Positions 54,272-63,557 of a DNA stretch of 64,000 nucleotides are shown here, piece by piece (within the stretch, counting starts at the first letter, position 1; every line of letters begins with the position of its first letter). The stretch is from Acidimicrobium ferrooxidans DSM 10331. Its GTDB lineage: Bacteria > Actinomycetota > Acidimicrobiia > Acidimicrobiales > Acidimicrobiaceae. The stretch is taken from positions 372,001 through 436,000 of the forward strand of contig NC_013124.1 in assembly GCF_000023265.1 (NCBI RefSeq), given 5' to 3'. A program made the translations under genes and the position numbers. The notes below the pieces were generated by a model that was not told the origin of the DNA, did not search any database, and saw nothing but the letters and a program-made list of their open reading frames with translations.

Positions 54272-55210
54272 ATGCTTGTCATGCAACGCCCCACGGTCGA
54301 GTCGCTCGGTGACGAGGTCGACAATCGTCAACGGTTCGCCATCGGACCACTCGAGCCAGGGTTCGGCCACTCGATCGGGAACGCGCTGCGGCGTGTGCTC
54401 ATCTCGTCGGTCCCGGGCGCGGCCATCACGCAGGTCCGTTTCGATGATGCGCTGCACGAGTTCACGACGATCCCCGGGGTGAAGGAAGATGTGATCGACA
54501 TCATCTTGAACCTCAAGGACATCGTGTGGCGTTCGTGGAGTGAAGAGCCGGTCACGGTGAGGCTCGACGTTCGTGGCCCCAAGGAGGTCACGGCGGGAGA
54601 CTTCATGCTCCCCTCCGACGTGGAGGTCATCAACCGCGATCTCCATATCGCTTCGGTGTCGGAGCACGGTCGGTTGGGTCTCGATGCGGTGGTCGAGCAG
54701 GGGCGCGGCTACGTGTCGGCGGAGGGCAACAAGCGCACCACCACCATCGGCATCATCGCGATCGACGCGATCTTCTCCCCTGTGCGTCACGTCAACTACC
54801 GCGTCGAGCCGGTTCGTGTCGGTCAGTCGACGGACTTCGACCAGGTGGTGCTGGAGGTCGAGACCGATGGCTCCGTGACGCCACGGGAGGCCGTCGCCTC
54901 TGCGGCCCGGACGCTCACCAGCTTGTTCGGCCTCGTCGCCGAGCTCGCGACCGACGTCAATGCGCTCGAGGTCGCCGCGACCGCCGACGACAGCGTGCGA
55001 CCGGCCGAGTACGACCTCCCCATCGAGGAACTCGAGCTCACGGAGCGGCCGCGGAACTGCTTGAAGCGGGCGAGCATCAACACCATCGGTGATCTGGTCG
55101 AGCGCACCCCTGAGGATCTGTTGTCGATCACGAACTTCGGCCAGAAGTCGCTCGACGAGGTCGTCGAGCGCTTGACCCAGCGCGGACTTGAGTTGAGGAA
55201 GAGGGACTGA
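54272..55210 (+). CDS. rpoA: DNA-directed RNA polymerase subunit alpha
   Basis: 312 aa. The N-terminal assembly domain contains [20 protein letters not shown] and [17 protein letters not shown]. The C-terminal DNA- and activator-binding domain contains [20 protein letters not shown] and [16 protein letters not shown]. Normal length, intact. Confidence 0.98.
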   Translation: MLVMQRPTVESLGDEVDNRQRFAIGPLEPGFGHSIGNALRRVLISSVPGAAITQVRFDDALHEFTTIPGVKEDVIDIILNLKDIVWRSWSEEPVTVRLDVRGPKEVTAGDFMLPSDVEVINRDLHIASVSEHGRLGLDAVVEQGRGYVSAEGNKRTTTIGIIAIDAIFSPVRHVNYRVEPVRVGQSTDFDQVVLEVETDGSVTPREAVASAARTLTSLFGLVAELATDVNALEVAATADDSVRPAEYDLPIEELELTERPRNCLKRASINTIGDLVERTPEDLLSITNFGQKSLDEVVERLTQRGLELRKRD

Positions 55211-55211
55211 C

Positions 55212-55568
55212 GTGGTTCCAGGTCGACCGAAGAAGGGTAACCGACTGGGCAAGGACGCTGCCCACCAGCGAGCCATGCTGGCGAACCTTGCGGCGTCGCT
55301 CATCGAGGCCGAGTCCATCCAGACCACCGAGGCCAAGGCGCGAGCCCTGCGCCCGGTCGTGGAGAAGCTCGTCACCAAGGCGAAGGCGGGCGATCTGCAC
55401 CGTCGGCGGCAGGTGTTGGCGTTCCTGCGCGACGAGGATGCGACCACCAAGCTGTTCTCGACCGTGGGGCCGCGCTATCAGAATCGACAGGGTGGCTACG
55501 TGCGCGTCTTGAAGCTCGGCCCGCGTCGTGGCGATGGCGCCCCCATGGTGGTCGTCGAGTTCGTCTGA
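55212..55568 (+). CDS. rplQ: 50S ribosomal protein L17
   Basis: 118 aa. [57 protein letters not shown] and [20 protein letters not shown] are the family pattern. It ends the alpha block. The GTG start is 1 nt after rpoA. Confidence 0.97.
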   Translation: MVPGRPKKGNRLGKDAAHQRAMLANLAASLIEAESIQTTEAKARALRPVVEKLVTKAKAGDLHRRRQVLAFLRDEDATTKLFSTVGPRYQNRQGGYVRVLKLGPRRGDGAPMVVVEFV

Positions 55569-55641
55569 CCGGCGCTCCTCGCGCGAGGCGGCCCCTGCGT
55601 GGTGGTCGGTCTCCGGGAGGTGTCGACGGGTAGGAGCCCAG

Positions 55642-56526
55642 GTGGGAGCAGTGGAGACCCTCCTGCTCGTCGTTGGCTACGACGGGCGGGAGTTCGCGGG
55701 CGCTGCCCCGCAGCCGGGAGTGCGGACCGTCGTCGGTGCGCTGCGCTCCGCGCTCGAGCTCGTGTTGCAACGACCAACGTCGCTTGCGATCGCAGGTCGG
55801 ACGGACGCCGGTGTCCACGCGCGTGCGCAGCTCGTGAGCGTACCCCTCCAGCCCGGGGAGCGGGCGCGGCTCGGGGATGTGGAGCGTCTGTGTGGGCGAC
55901 TCGGTCGACTCGCCGGTCGGGGGCTCTGGGTCAGGAGCGCAGGCGTGCTCCCTGGGTCCGTCGACGCACGCAGGGTCGCCCGCTGGCGACACTACCTCTA
56001 CCGGCTCGATCTCGGCCATGGGGACCGTCGGGGTCGGGTGATACTCGAGCCGACGGCCTGGGCGTGTGGGCCGCTCGAGCTCGACGTGCTCGCTGGCGCG
56101 CTCGCGACGTTGCGAGGCGACCTCGATGCGACCGGACTGTGTCGTGCCGGCGCCGCGGGAGGCTATCGTCGCAGGGTGCTCTCGACGCGGGTCTGGGCGC
56201 GCGCACGAGATCGTGTCGACGTCTCCGTCATCGGGGTGTCGTTCTGCCACGAGTTCGTTCGTCGAGCAGTCGGGAACGCGGTCGCGGTGGCGCAGGGCCG
56301 GCTCGACGGGGAGCGCTGGCGCGAGGGTGTCGACCGAGGCGAGCGGGCGCTGCTCGCGACGGTGGCGCCACCGTGGGGCTTGTCGCTGTGGCGCGTCGGG
56401 CTCGAGGACGGCTGGGAGTGGTCGGAGGAGCGACTCGCGCGCCTGGGGTCGGATGCCGACTGGCGTACGCTCGATCCGCGCGAAGAGCCCGCGGTGTGGG
56501 GCGCAGCACGAGGCGCAGACCGGTAG
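55642..56526 (+). CDS. truA: tRNA pseudouridine(38-40) synthase TruA
   Basis: 294 aa. The catalytic Asp lies in [35 protein letters not shown] at the N-terminus and [20 protein letters not shown] (the FLhrmVR-like motif) confirm the family, though substitutions make it a divergent member. GTG 55642 has TAGGAG 5 nt upstream. It lies between rplQ and rplM, a common actinobacterial order. Confidence 0.9.
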   Translation: MGAVETLLLVVGYDGREFAGAAPQPGVRTVVGALRSALELVLQRPTSLAIAGRTDAGVHARAQLVSVPLQPGERARLGDVERLCGRLGRLAGRGLWVRSAGVLPGSVDARRVARWRHYLYRLDLGHGDRRGRVILEPTAWACGPLELDVLAGALATLRGDLDATGLCRAGAAGGYRRRVLSTRVWARARDRVDVSVIGVSFCHEFVRRAVGNAVAVAQGRLDGERWREGVDRGERALLATVAPPWGLSLWRVGLEDGWEWSEERLARLGSDADWRTLDPREEPAVWGAARGADR

Positions 56527-56529
56527 ACT
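56524..56529 (+). promoter_or_regulatory. Candidate -10 element of rplM-rpsI-glmM
   Basis: TAGACT begins on the truA TAG stop, 191 nt before the rplM start. The leader that would follow contains the direct repeats listed next. The -35 is not clear. Confidence 0.35.
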
Positions 56530-56633
56530 GTCGCGGTGCGCTCACGCGGGCGTCTCGCTGTGGGCCGCGCGTGAGTGCGGCGCTCGAGGCTGAACGCAGT
56601 GACGAGCGTCGATGGCGCGGGCACCGACGGCAT

Positions 56634-56660
56634 GGTCGGTCGAGGCAGTGGTCGGTCGAG
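56634..56660 (+). repeat. Two direct repeats in the rplM leader
   Basis: GGTCGGTCGAG occurs at 56634-56644 and exactly again at 56650-56660, 16 nt apart. It lies in the 194-nt gap between truA and rplM. Possible protein or ribosomal-protein leader site; function is unknown. Confidence 0.6.
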
Positions 56661-56720
56661 CCCAGCGGCGTCTCGTGGTTGGCGGGCCCGGAGCGGGTTG
56701 GCGTGGAAAGGACTTCGGCG

Positions 56721-57185
56721 GTGAGGACGTACAGTCCCAAGGCGGCTGAGATCAGCCGCACCTGGTGGGTGGTGGACGCGGAAGACGTCGTCCTCGGACG
56801 GCTCGCAACCGAGGTGGCTCGGGTGTTGCGCGGGAAGCACAAGCCGACGTTCACGCCGCATCTCGACATGGGCGATCACGTCATCGTCGTGAACGCGGAC
56901 AAGATCCGGGTCACCTCCGACAAGGGTGCCACGAAGCGCTACTGGCGTCACTCGGGTTATCCCGGCGGCATTCGCTCCGAGACGCTGGCGGAACGGCTCG
57001 CACGCCACCCCGAGCGGGTCGTGGAGGCCGCGGTGCGGGGCATGCTCCCGAAGAATCGCCTCGGCAGGGCGATGTATCGCAAGTTGAAGGTCTACGCCGG
57101 CCCCGAGCATCCGCACCAGGCGCAGCAGCCTCGAGTCCTGTCGCTCGGTCAGCCGAGCCTCGTCACCCAAGGGGAGCACGCATGA
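56721..57185 (+). CDS. rplM: 50S ribosomal protein L13
   Basis: 154 aa. [57 protein letters not shown] and [20 protein letters not shown] are diagnostic. GTG 56721 has GGAAAGGA 8 nt upstream; longer upstream readings lie in the leader. Confidence 0.97.
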   Translation: MRTYSPKAAEISRTWWVVDAEDVVLGRLATEVARVLRGKHKPTFTPHLDMGDHVIVVNADKIRVTSDKGATKRYWRHSGYPGGIRSETLAERLARHPERVVEAAVRGMLPKNRLGRAMYRKLKVYAGPEHPHQAQQPRVLSLGQPSLVTQGEHA

Positions 57186-57574
57186 GCCAGACGCTCGTTC
57201 AGGCCACGGGCCGCCGGAAGACGGCGGTTGCTCGAGTCCGTCTCGTGCCAGGGTCGGGTTCTGTCATGGTCAACGGCAAGGAGCTCGCATCGCTCCCGGT
57301 GACGCTGGCCCAGCGTGCGTTCATCACCGAACCGCTGCGACTCGCCGAACTCACCGAGACCTACGACGTCGTGGCGCGCGTGGACGGTGGTGGCGTCGCC
57401 GGTCAGGTCGCGGCGCTGCGCCACGGCCTTGCGCGAGCGATCGCGGAACTCCACCCCGAGCTGCGCGTGCGCTTGAAGCGCGAGGGCATGCTCACGCGCG
57501 ATGCTCGTGAGAAGGAGTCGAAGAAGTACGGGCTCAAGAAGGCTCGCAAGGCTCCGCAGTACTCCAAGCGCTAA
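57182..57574 (+). CDS. rpsI: 30S ribosomal protein S9
   Basis: 130 aa. [40 protein letters not shown] and the C-terminal [12 protein letters not shown] (its last Arg touches the P-site tRNA) are present. It overlaps rplM by 4 nt and glmM by 1 nt. Confidence 0.97.
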   Translation: MSQTLVQATGRRKTAVARVRLVPGSGSVMVNGKELASLPVTLAQRAFITEPLRLAELTETYDVVARVDGGGVAGQVAALRHGLARAIAELHPELRVRLKREGMLTRDAREKESKKYGLKKARKAPQYSKR

Positions 57575-58902
57575 TGCTGACCTTCGGCACGGATGGTATC
57601 CGCGGCCGAGCCAACCAGGAGCTCACCATGGAGGTGGGCCTCTGGATCGGGGTCGCGATCGCCGAGGTGCTCGGTGGCACCACGGTCGCGATCGGTCGGG
57701 ACACCCGTGCGTCCGGTCGCTGGCTGTCCGAGGCCGTGGGTCTGGGGCTCGCCGCTTCGGGCGTGGATGTGGTCGATGTTGGGGTGGCCCCGACCGGGGC
57801 GCTCTCGTTCGTTGCGCGCACCGAGCAGCTCCCGACCGTCGTCGTCTCGGCGTCGCACAATCCGTTCTACGACAACGGGATCAAGGTGTTCGCTCCCACG
57901 GGAGCCAAGATCGAGCCCGCCGTCGAACGTGCCATCGAGGAGCGTCTCGCGACGCATCTTGGTGGCGATCGGCCGACGTTCGGACCTCTCGGCCGCTACC
58001 GGTCGTCGTCGTTCCTGGACGCCTACGTCGCTTGGCTCGCCGGTGCCGTGTCGATCGAGGGTGCGCCACGCGTGTGCATCGATGCGGCCAACGGTGCCGC
58101 GGCGGTCGTCGCCTCGCGTGTGCTCGAGGCCGCTGGTGCCAGGGTCATCGGTGCCATCGGGGTCGAGCCGGACGGTGAGAACATCAACGCGGGCCTCGGA
58201 GCCCTGCACCCCGAGAGGCTTGGCCATCTGGTGCTCGCGACGGGCGCCGATCTTGGGCTCGCCTTCGACGGTGATGCTGATCGGCTGATCGCCGTCGCGC
58301 CGAGCGGAGCGGTGGTCGACGGTGACGACGTCTTGGTGATCGTCGCCGAGGCGCTGGCGGCCGATGGTCGGCTCGCGGGCCCTGGCGTGGTCGCGACCGT
58401 CATGAGCCATCTGGGGCTCGAGCGCACCCTCGGACCGCAGGGCATCGCGGTGGAACGGACCGGTGTGGGCGATCGCGAGGTCGCTGGAGGGCTCGTCGAG
58501 ACCGGCTACGGGCTCGGGGGTGAGCAGAGCGGGCACATCATCTTCCCCGCGCTCGCCCCGACCGGTGATGGGCTCCTCACGGCGCTCATGCTGCTCCAGG
58601 CGCTCGGTAGGCTCGGCGTCCATGCCGACGAGGCCTTGGCGGCCCGCGTGCGCTACCCACAGATCCACCGCAAGGTCCAGGCACGGCACGGCCGAGCCGT
58701 GCTCGACTCGGAGCTGGTGGTCGAGGCGCTGCGCAAGGCCGAGGAGCGGCTCGGCGAGGAAGGCCGCTTCGTCGTGCGACCCAGCGGTACCGAGCCGATC
58801 GTTCGCATCATGGTCGAGGCGACGACGGAGCCGGTCGCGATCGAGGTCGCCGAGTCGATCGAGGCAGCGGTGCGCCTCGCGACCTCGACCCTTGGCGACT
58901 GA
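57574..58902 (+). CDS. glmM: Phosphoglucosamine mutase
   Basis: 442 aa. It converts glucosamine-6-phosphate to glucosamine-1-phosphate for peptidoglycan precursors. LTFGTDGIRGRAN starts the protein. The phosphoserine loop is VVVSASHNPFYDNGIKVFAP, the metal loop is LAFDGDADRLIAV, the sugar loop is GGEQSGHIIFP and the phosphate loop is RPSGTEPIVRIMVEA. The ATG overlaps rpsI by 1 nt. Confidence 0.96.
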   Translation: MLTFGTDGIRGRANQELTMEVGLWIGVAIAEVLGGTTVAIGRDTRASGRWLSEAVGLGLAASGVDVVDVGVAPTGALSFVARTEQLPTVVVSASHNPFYDNGIKVFAPTGAKIEPAVERAIEERLATHLGGDRPTFGPLGRYRSSSFLDAYVAWLAGAVSIEGAPRVCIDAANGAAAVVASRVLEAAGARVIGAIGVEPDGENINAGLGALHPERLGHLVLATGADLGLAFDGDADRLIAVAPSGAVVDGDDVLVIVAEALAADGRLAGPGVVATVMSHLGLERTLGPQGIAVERTGVGDREVAGGLVETGYGLGGEQSGHIIFPALAPTGDGLLTALMLLQALGRLGVHADEALAARVRYPQIHRKVQARHGRAVLDSELVVEALRKAEERLGEEGRFVVRPSGTEPIVRIMVEATTEPVAIEVAESIEAAVRLATSTLGD

Positions 58903-58909
58903 GCGCGGC

Positions 58910-58915
58910 TACGCT
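58910..58915 (+). promoter_or_regulatory. Candidate -10 element of glmS
   Basis: TACGCT lies 48 nt before the glmS start in the 60-nt gap after glmM. It fits the TAnnCT pattern loosely. No glmS-ribozyme-like fold is evident in this short gap. Confidence 0.25.
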
Positions 58916-58962
58916 CGGTCAACGACCAGGTCCGCGCGTGGCGCGGGCAGAAGGAGGCCGGT

Positions 58963-60804
58963 GTGTGCGGGATCGTGGGAGCAGTCGGCACCGGGGATAT
59001 CGCGGGTGCGGTCTTCGAAGGCCTGCGACGACTCGAGTATCGGGGCTATGACTCTGCGGGCCTCGCCATCGTCGACGACGCTGGGATCATCGAGGTCGCC
59101 AAGGCCGCGCACGCGCGCACCTCGCTCGCCGAGCTGAAGGACAGCGTGGATGCGTTCGATGGTCGGGGGGCGCGTGTCGGTGTCGGTCATACGCGCTGGG
59201 CGACCCATGGTGCCCCGGTGCTCGTGAACGCCCATCCCCACCTCGATTGCACCCATCGCGTCGCGGTGGTCCACAACGGGATCGTCGAGAACTTCCGGAG
59301 CTTGCGTGAGGAGCTCCTGGAGCGGGGCCATCGTCTCGTCTCCGACACCGACACGGAGGTGATCGCGCACCTGCTCGAAGAGCAGCTCGTCGATGAGGCG
59401 CCCGACGTGGCGCTCGCGTCGGTGTTCGCGAGGCTCGTCGGCCACATGGCGATCGCGGTTGCGCTCGCCGACCATCCGGGGCTGGTACTGGCGATCCGGC
59501 GAACCAGTCCGCTCATGGGTGCGCGCAGCGTCGATGCCGAGTTCGTTGCGTCCGACGTCCCCGGGGTCTTGCACCGTGCCACGGAGTTCTTCGAGGTGCC
59601 CGAGGACGAGGTGGTCGCCATCGGTCCGGAGGCGGCGGGCCTGTCACGGGCTCGGCGCCTCGAGGAACTGGTCCGACCCCAGATCAGCTGGACGAGCCAA
59701 GACGTGGAACTCGGCGGGTACGCGAGCTTCTACGAGATGGAGCTCGCCGCAGGCGCCGAAGCGCTGTCACAGACGGTCGCGTCGTTGGTCGACGTGGACG
59801 GGTCGGCGATCATGGACGCCCTCGACGTCGATCCCTTCGAGCTCAAGCGCATCCGCAAGGTCGTCGTCGTCGGGGCCGGCACGAGCTACCACGCGGGCCT
59901 CGTCGGCCGTTTCGCCATCGAGCACTACGCGCGCGTGCCGGTCGAGGTGGACGTCGCGAGCGAGTACCGCTATCGCGATCCGATCGTCGACGACGGGACC
60001 TTGGTCATCGCCGTGTCGCAGTCGGGGGAGTCGCTCGACACCATCGTCGCGGTCCGTGAGGCGATGGCTGCGGGTGCGCGCGCGATCGCCATCACGAACG
60101 TGGTCGGCTCGCAGCTCGCTCGGGTCGCTGACGGCGTCCTCTACACGAGGGCAGGGCCCGAGGTCTCGGTCGCGGCAACGAAGACCCACCTCGCCCAGCT
60201 CGCCGCCCTCGAGCTGCTCGCGCTCTGGCTCGGGGAGCTCCGCGGCGTCTTGTTCCCCGAGGAGGCCATCGAGCGGCGGCGGGCACTCGGCGAGGTGGCA
60301 CAGGCGGTCGGATCCGTCCTCGAGCAGACCGAAGCGCTCGGAGCGACGTTCCGCGAGCTCGCATCCAGCCAACGGTTCTTCTTCATCGGCCGCAACGTCG
60401 CCCTCCCGGTCGCGATGGAAGGGGCGCTCAAGCTGAAGGAGTTGAGCTACCTTCCTGCCGAGGCGTACGCGGCCGGCGAACTCAAGCATGGACCGATCGC
60501 GATGCTCGATCGGGAGGCGGTGGTGGTCGCCCTCGTTCCCGCCGACCGACTGCGGCCGAAGGCCCTCGCCAACCTCGAGGAGGTCAAGGCGCGCGGTGCC
60601 ACCCTCGTCGCGGTGGTCGCGGGTGAGGACGCGCGCGTCACGGAGTTGTCCGACGTCGTGGTCGAGGTGCCGGCGACGCCGCCACTGCTGTTCCCGTTCG
60701 TCGGCGTCGTGCCGCTCCAGGTCTTCGCCGGCACGATCGCGCGCGAACGCGGACTCGATCTCGACCGCCCTCGGAACCTCGCCAAGACGGTGACCGTCGA
60801 GTAG
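58963..60804 (+). CDS. glmS: Glutamine-fructose-6-phosphate aminotransferase (isomerizing)
   Basis: 613 aa. It makes glucosamine-6-phosphate from fructose-6-phosphate and glutamine, the step before GlmM. After a GTG start the nucleophile Cys is residue 2 (CGIVGAVG). The glutaminase domain contains RRLEYRGYDSAGLAI and HTRWATHGAP. Two SIS domains follow (VVVGAGTSYHAGLVGRFAIE, AVSQSGESLDTIVAVREA). The C-terminus PRNLAKTVTVE is intact. Confidence 0.98.
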   Translation: MCGIVGAVGTGDIAGAVFEGLRRLEYRGYDSAGLAIVDDAGIIEVAKAAHARTSLAELKDSVDAFDGRGARVGVGHTRWATHGAPVLVNAHPHLDCTHRVAVVHNGIVENFRSLREELLERGHRLVSDTDTEVIAHLLEEQLVDEAPDVALASVFARLVGHMAIAVALADHPGLVLAIRRTSPLMGARSVDAEFVASDVPGVLHRATEFFEVPEDEVVAIGPEAAGLSRARRLEELVRPQISWTSQDVELGGYASFYEMELAAGAEALSQTVASLVDVDGSAIMDALDVDPFELKRIRKVVVVGAGTSYHAGLVGRFAIEHYARVPVEVDVASEYRYRDPIVDDGTLVIAVSQSGESLDTIVAVREAMAAGARAIAITNVVGSQLARVADGVLYTRAGPEVSVAATKTHLAQLAALELLALWLGELRGVLFPEEAIERRRALGEVAQAVGSVLEQTEALGATFRELASSQRFFFIGRNVALPVAMEGALKLKELSYLPAEAYAAGELKHGPIAMLDREAVVVALVPADRLRPKALANLEEVKARGATLVAVVAGEDARVTELSDVVVEVPATPPLLFPFVGVVPLQVFAGTIARERGLDLDRPRNLAKTVTVE

Positions 60805-60892
60805 GGCACCTCCCCGGGTCCGCGACCGCCGTGGACCACCAGCGGGTGGCGCCTCGCGAATCGGCTCGACTCGAACGTCGGGGTTGCATGCT

Positions 60893-60938
60893 CCACACGA
60901 CGCAGCACCGCTCTTCGGAGCGGTGCTGCGTCGTGTGG
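60893..60938. terminator. 21-bp perfect hairpin with TTCG loop between convergent genes
   Basis: A stem of 21 uninterrupted pairs, CCACACGACG... against ...CGTCGTGTGG, closes a TTCG tetraloop (60914-60917) next to a C-G pair, the extra-stable loop type. It lies 88 nt past glmS and 25 nt past the end of the convergent transporter gene. It can fold on either transcript. There is no T-run, but it is best read as a bidirectional terminator. Confidence 0.7.
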
Positions 60939-60963
60939 GAGGCTGCGTGCGTGCGCGCTGCGC

Positions 60964-62064
60964 TCAGTCGGCGAGGGCGAGGCCGGTCACTGATCGGCGG
61001 CGATCGGCGATCGCAGCGTGCAGGGTGCGGAGCGCCACCATCGTCCACAGGGCGACCAGTGCGACGGCGAGCCCGACCGCGAGGTCGTGGATCGGGGAGA
61101 CGTGGGTCGCGATCGCGATCTCGCCAACCCCAGTCGTGAGGACGCCGAGCGGGAAGGTGAAGCCCCACCAGCCGATCGTGAAGGGATAGGTGCCGCGCCG
61201 TAGGTACTCGAGGGAGAGGGCGCCGGCGACGAGGAGCCACCAGAGGCCGTAGCCAGCGAGGATGAGCGCGCCGACGACACCGGCACCAGCGAGCGTGGTC
61301 GAGAGCGCGGACGGCGTGAGCACGGTGAGATCGTGACCGAGGGCGGCGATGGCGGCGGCCCCGGTACCGAGCGGGCCGAGGATGAGCCAGGTCGATGTGG
61401 CGAGGTGCGGTGCGGGGAGGTGATGGGTGACGAGGCGAAGCGTGATGAGGGCGATCAGCGACAACGCAAGAGGCACCGAGAAGGCCCAGAGGAGATAGCC
61501 GCCCCAGACGGCGTCGACCGCGAGTGCGTGGTCGAACCGGGGCGCGACGAGCGCGAGCTGAAAGGCCGTGACCTCGGCGGGGACGATCGGGAGGAGCCAG
61601 GTTGCGTTGACGTCTTCGAGCGTGGCGAGATGGTGCGCGAAGAGGCGGTAGGGCACGTAGAGGACGGAGACGAGGGTCATGACGAGCGTGAGGACGAGCC
61701 ACACGCCCAGCCCTTCGGTCGTCGCGGCGTGGGAGCCCAGCACGTTGGGTTCGAGCTTGTCGATGCCGTTCGAGACCGACGACATCGCCATCGGCACACA
61801 TCCAAGGAACAGCACCCGTGCAGGGTTGTCGAGGAGCTGGCGGAGGCGGAGGCGGTGCCGGGCAAAGGTGATCACGGTGATGAGCGCGAGTATGAGGAGG
61901 CCGATCGCGTTGGCGACGACGATGATCCGGCCGATGGTCGTCAGGGCGGGCGAGATCGTCGGGAGCAGGACACCGACGATGCCGGTGCCCATGATGAGCG
62001 AGTAGTACTCGAAGCCGAGTGAGGGCAACCGTCGAGCGGTGGGCCGAGATGCGGTGTGGTTCAT
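60964..62064 (-). CDS. TDT-family (TehA/Mae1/SSU1-type) transporter
   Basis: 366 aa with about ten hydrophobic helices. The N-terminal FEYYSLIMGTGIVGVLLPTI (first helix) and the TIGWWGFTFPLGVLTTGVGE stretch near the C-terminus are typical of the tellurite-resistance/dicarboxylate transporter family, which includes malate, tellurite and sulfite exporters. The substrate is not deducible. Conserved aromatic residues on the channel helices suggest an anion channel or exporter. It has GGTAGGAG before its ATG and faces a LysR gene. Confidence 0.83.
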   Translation of the reverse strand: MNHTASRPTARRLPSLGFEYYSLIMGTGIVGVLLPTISPALTTIGRIIVVANAIGLLILALITVITFARHRLRLRQLLDNPARVLFLGCVPMAMSSVSNGIDKLEPNVLGSHAATTEGLGVWLVLTLVMTLVSVLYVPYRLFAHHLATLEDVNATWLLPIVPAEVTAFQLALVAPRFDHALAVDAVWGGYLLWAFSVPLALSLIALITLRLVTHHLPAPHLATSTWLILGPLGTGAAAIAALGHDLTVLTPSALSTTLAGAGVVGALILAGYGLWWLLVAGALSLEYLRRGTYPFTIGWWGFTFPLGVLTTGVGEIAIATHVSPIHDLAVGLAVALVALWTMVALRTLHAAIADRRRSVTGLALAD

Positions 62065-62091
62065 CGATGCTCCTACCGTGGGTTGGAAGTG

Positions 62092-62157
62092 GTTTCGTGC
62101 TGTGAACTATCATGGCGGTAGCGAAACGAAGGTATGCTAAAAGTAATGAAACTTACT
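62092..62157. promoter_or_regulatory. Divergent control region of transporter and LysR gene, with inverted repeats and a -10 candidate
   Basis: This space is AT-rich compared with its surroundings. It holds GTTTCG/CGAAAC (62092-62097 and 62122-62127, 30 nt apart) and the palindrome AGTAA-N6-TTACT (62142-62157), which fits the T-N11-A rule for LysR sites. TATGCT at 62133-62138 could be the -10 for the LysR gene, which might then be leaderless from ATG 62146. Confidence 0.45.
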
Positions 62158-63108
62158 GATTCCATCACTGAGCGAATGATTACGGTCGACGAGCGCCGGA
62201 TCGATCCGACGTACCTCGTGACGCTCGCCGTGGTGGCCGAGACGCACAACCTCTCGGACGCAGCGAAGATCCTCGGCATCTCGCAGCCCGGCGTTTCGCA
62301 GCAGCTCAAGCACCTCTCCGAAGCCGTGGGCCAGCGCCTCCACGTCCGCTCGGGTCACGGGGTCGAGCTGACGGTCGCGGGTCTCGATCTTGCGCGGCGG
62401 GCTCGTGACGTGCTGCGCTCCTGGCGAGGCGTGCTCGACTACGTCGAGAGCGTCCGCCAGGGCAACGACGGCATGCTGCTCTTGGCCGCGTCCAACACCG
62501 TGTCTGCCTACGTCGTGCCCCGCTGGCTGGTTCGGTTCCGCCAGCGCTATCCCGGCGTCGACCTGCGGAGCCGTTCGCTGAACTCGGCCGAAGTCGTCGA
62601 GCGCGTCATCGACGGCGAGGCCGAGGTGGGCGTGATCGAGTCACCGGTCGAGTCGTTGCCCCCTGAGCTGGTCGAGATCGTGGTGGGCGGCGATCGCCTC
62701 GTCTACGTGGTCAGTCCGGCAGTGGTCAGCTTCGCGAACAACCAGGTCGTCGGTTGGGGCGAAGTGGCGAGGATCCCGCTCGTGCTGCGGGAAGTGGGTT
62801 CGGGTGTTCGACGCGCCAGTGAGCAGGCACTGCGCGCTCGTGGACTGGCCCCCCGGCTCGAGCTCGAGCTCGCTGGCGGTGAGGCGGTCAAGGAGGCGAT
62901 CCTCCAGGGGGTCGGCGGTGGCTTCTTGTCGTCGCTCGCGGTCGCGCGCGAGCTCGCGACCGGTGAGCTGGTCACGCTCGTCATTCGCGAGCTCGATACC
63001 ATCGCTCGACTGTTTCGCATCATCTGTCGGCCCAAGGACGACCTCTCCCTGCCGGCGCAGCGCTTTCTCGAGATCGCCGAGGCGGTCGGCGTTGCGGAGC
63101 CGGTCTAG
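62146..63108 (+). CDS. LysR-family transcriptional regulator
   Basis: 320 aa. The helix-turn-helix is TYLVTLAVVAETHNLSDAAK and LGISQPGVSQQLKHLSEAVG. The effector domain starts near GMLLLAASNTVSAYVVPRWL, with the substrate loop LNSAEVVERVIDGEAEVGVI. It probably regulates the divergent TDT transporter, the classic LysR arrangement; the effector is unknown. The start is uncertain: ATG 62134, 62146 or 62176. acpS begins directly after the stop. Confidence 0.9.
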   Translation: MKLTDSITERMITVDERRIDPTYLVTLAVVAETHNLSDAAKILGISQPGVSQQLKHLSEAVGQRLHVRSGHGVELTVAGLDLARRARDVLRSWRGVLDYVESVRQGNDGMLLLAASNTVSAYVVPRWLVRFRQRYPGVDLRSRSLNSAEVVERVIDGEAEVGVIESPVESLPPELVEIVVGGDRLVYVVSPAVVSFANNQVVGWGEVARIPLVLREVGSGVRRASEQALRARGLAPRLELELAGGEAVKEAILQGVGGGFLSSLAVARELATGELVTLVIRELDTIARLFRIICRPKDDLSLPAQRFLEIAEAVGVAEPV

Positions 63109-63474
63109 ATGCAGGTCGTGACCGGGATCGACGTGGTCGAGGTCGAACGCTTCCGGACGGTGCTGCTGCGAACACCGACCCTCGCCGAGCGCGTCTTCAC
63201 CGAGGCCGAGCGCGACAGCGCGAAGGGTCGACCGGCCCAGCTCGCGGGGCGCTTCGCCGTGAAGGAGGCTGCGTTGAAGGCGCTCGGCGTCGGGATCGGT
63301 GCGGTCCCCTTGCGCGAACTCGAGGTGGTGTCCGATCCGTCGGGGGCGCCGCGACTCGAGCTCGGCCCCGGGGCGCGAGCCTTGGCCGATCGACGAGGCT
63401 GGTCGTCGGTGAGCTGTTCGATCTCGCACGAGCGTTCGGTCGCGGTGGCGGTGGTGGTCGCCTTGGTGGTCTGA
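63109..63474 (+). CDS. acpS: Holo-[acyl-carrier-protein] synthase
   Basis: 121 aa, family length. It transfers phosphopantetheine from CoA to acyl carrier protein. GIDVVEVERF holds the metal-binding Asp, and AGRFAVKEAALKALG holds the catalytic Glu/Lys stretch. CSISHERSVAVAVVVA ends the domain. The ATG directly follows the LysR stop, which may couple their expression. Confidence 0.95.
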   Translation: MQVVTGIDVVEVERFRTVLLRTPTLAERVFTEAERDSAKGRPAQLAGRFAVKEAALKALGVGIGAVPLRELEVVSDPSGAPRLELGPGARALADRRGWSSVSCSISHERSVAVAVVVALVV

Positions 63475-63515
63475 TCGGACCGATGCCCTAGGCTTGGCGC
63501 TCGGCCCGGAGGAGG

Positions 63516-63548
63516 CCGCCACTGGGCGATCACTGGGCCGCCACTGGG
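63516..63548 (+). repeat. Three 11-bp tandem repeats before the NAD(P)H-hydrate gene
   Basis: CCGCCACTGGG, CGATCACTGGG and CCGCCACTGGG follow each other without a gap. They sit 10-42 nt before the GTG start, the last copy touching the GGGGAGG ribosome site. Function is unknown; slippage in such tracts could vary spacing. Confidence 0.65.
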
Positions 63549-63557
63549 GAGGTGTGC

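Noticed and set aside
58903-58962. glmS ribozyme or GlcN6P riboswitch before glmS
   Set aside because: The gap is only 60 nt and shows no ribozyme-like core; the class is typical of Firmicutes.
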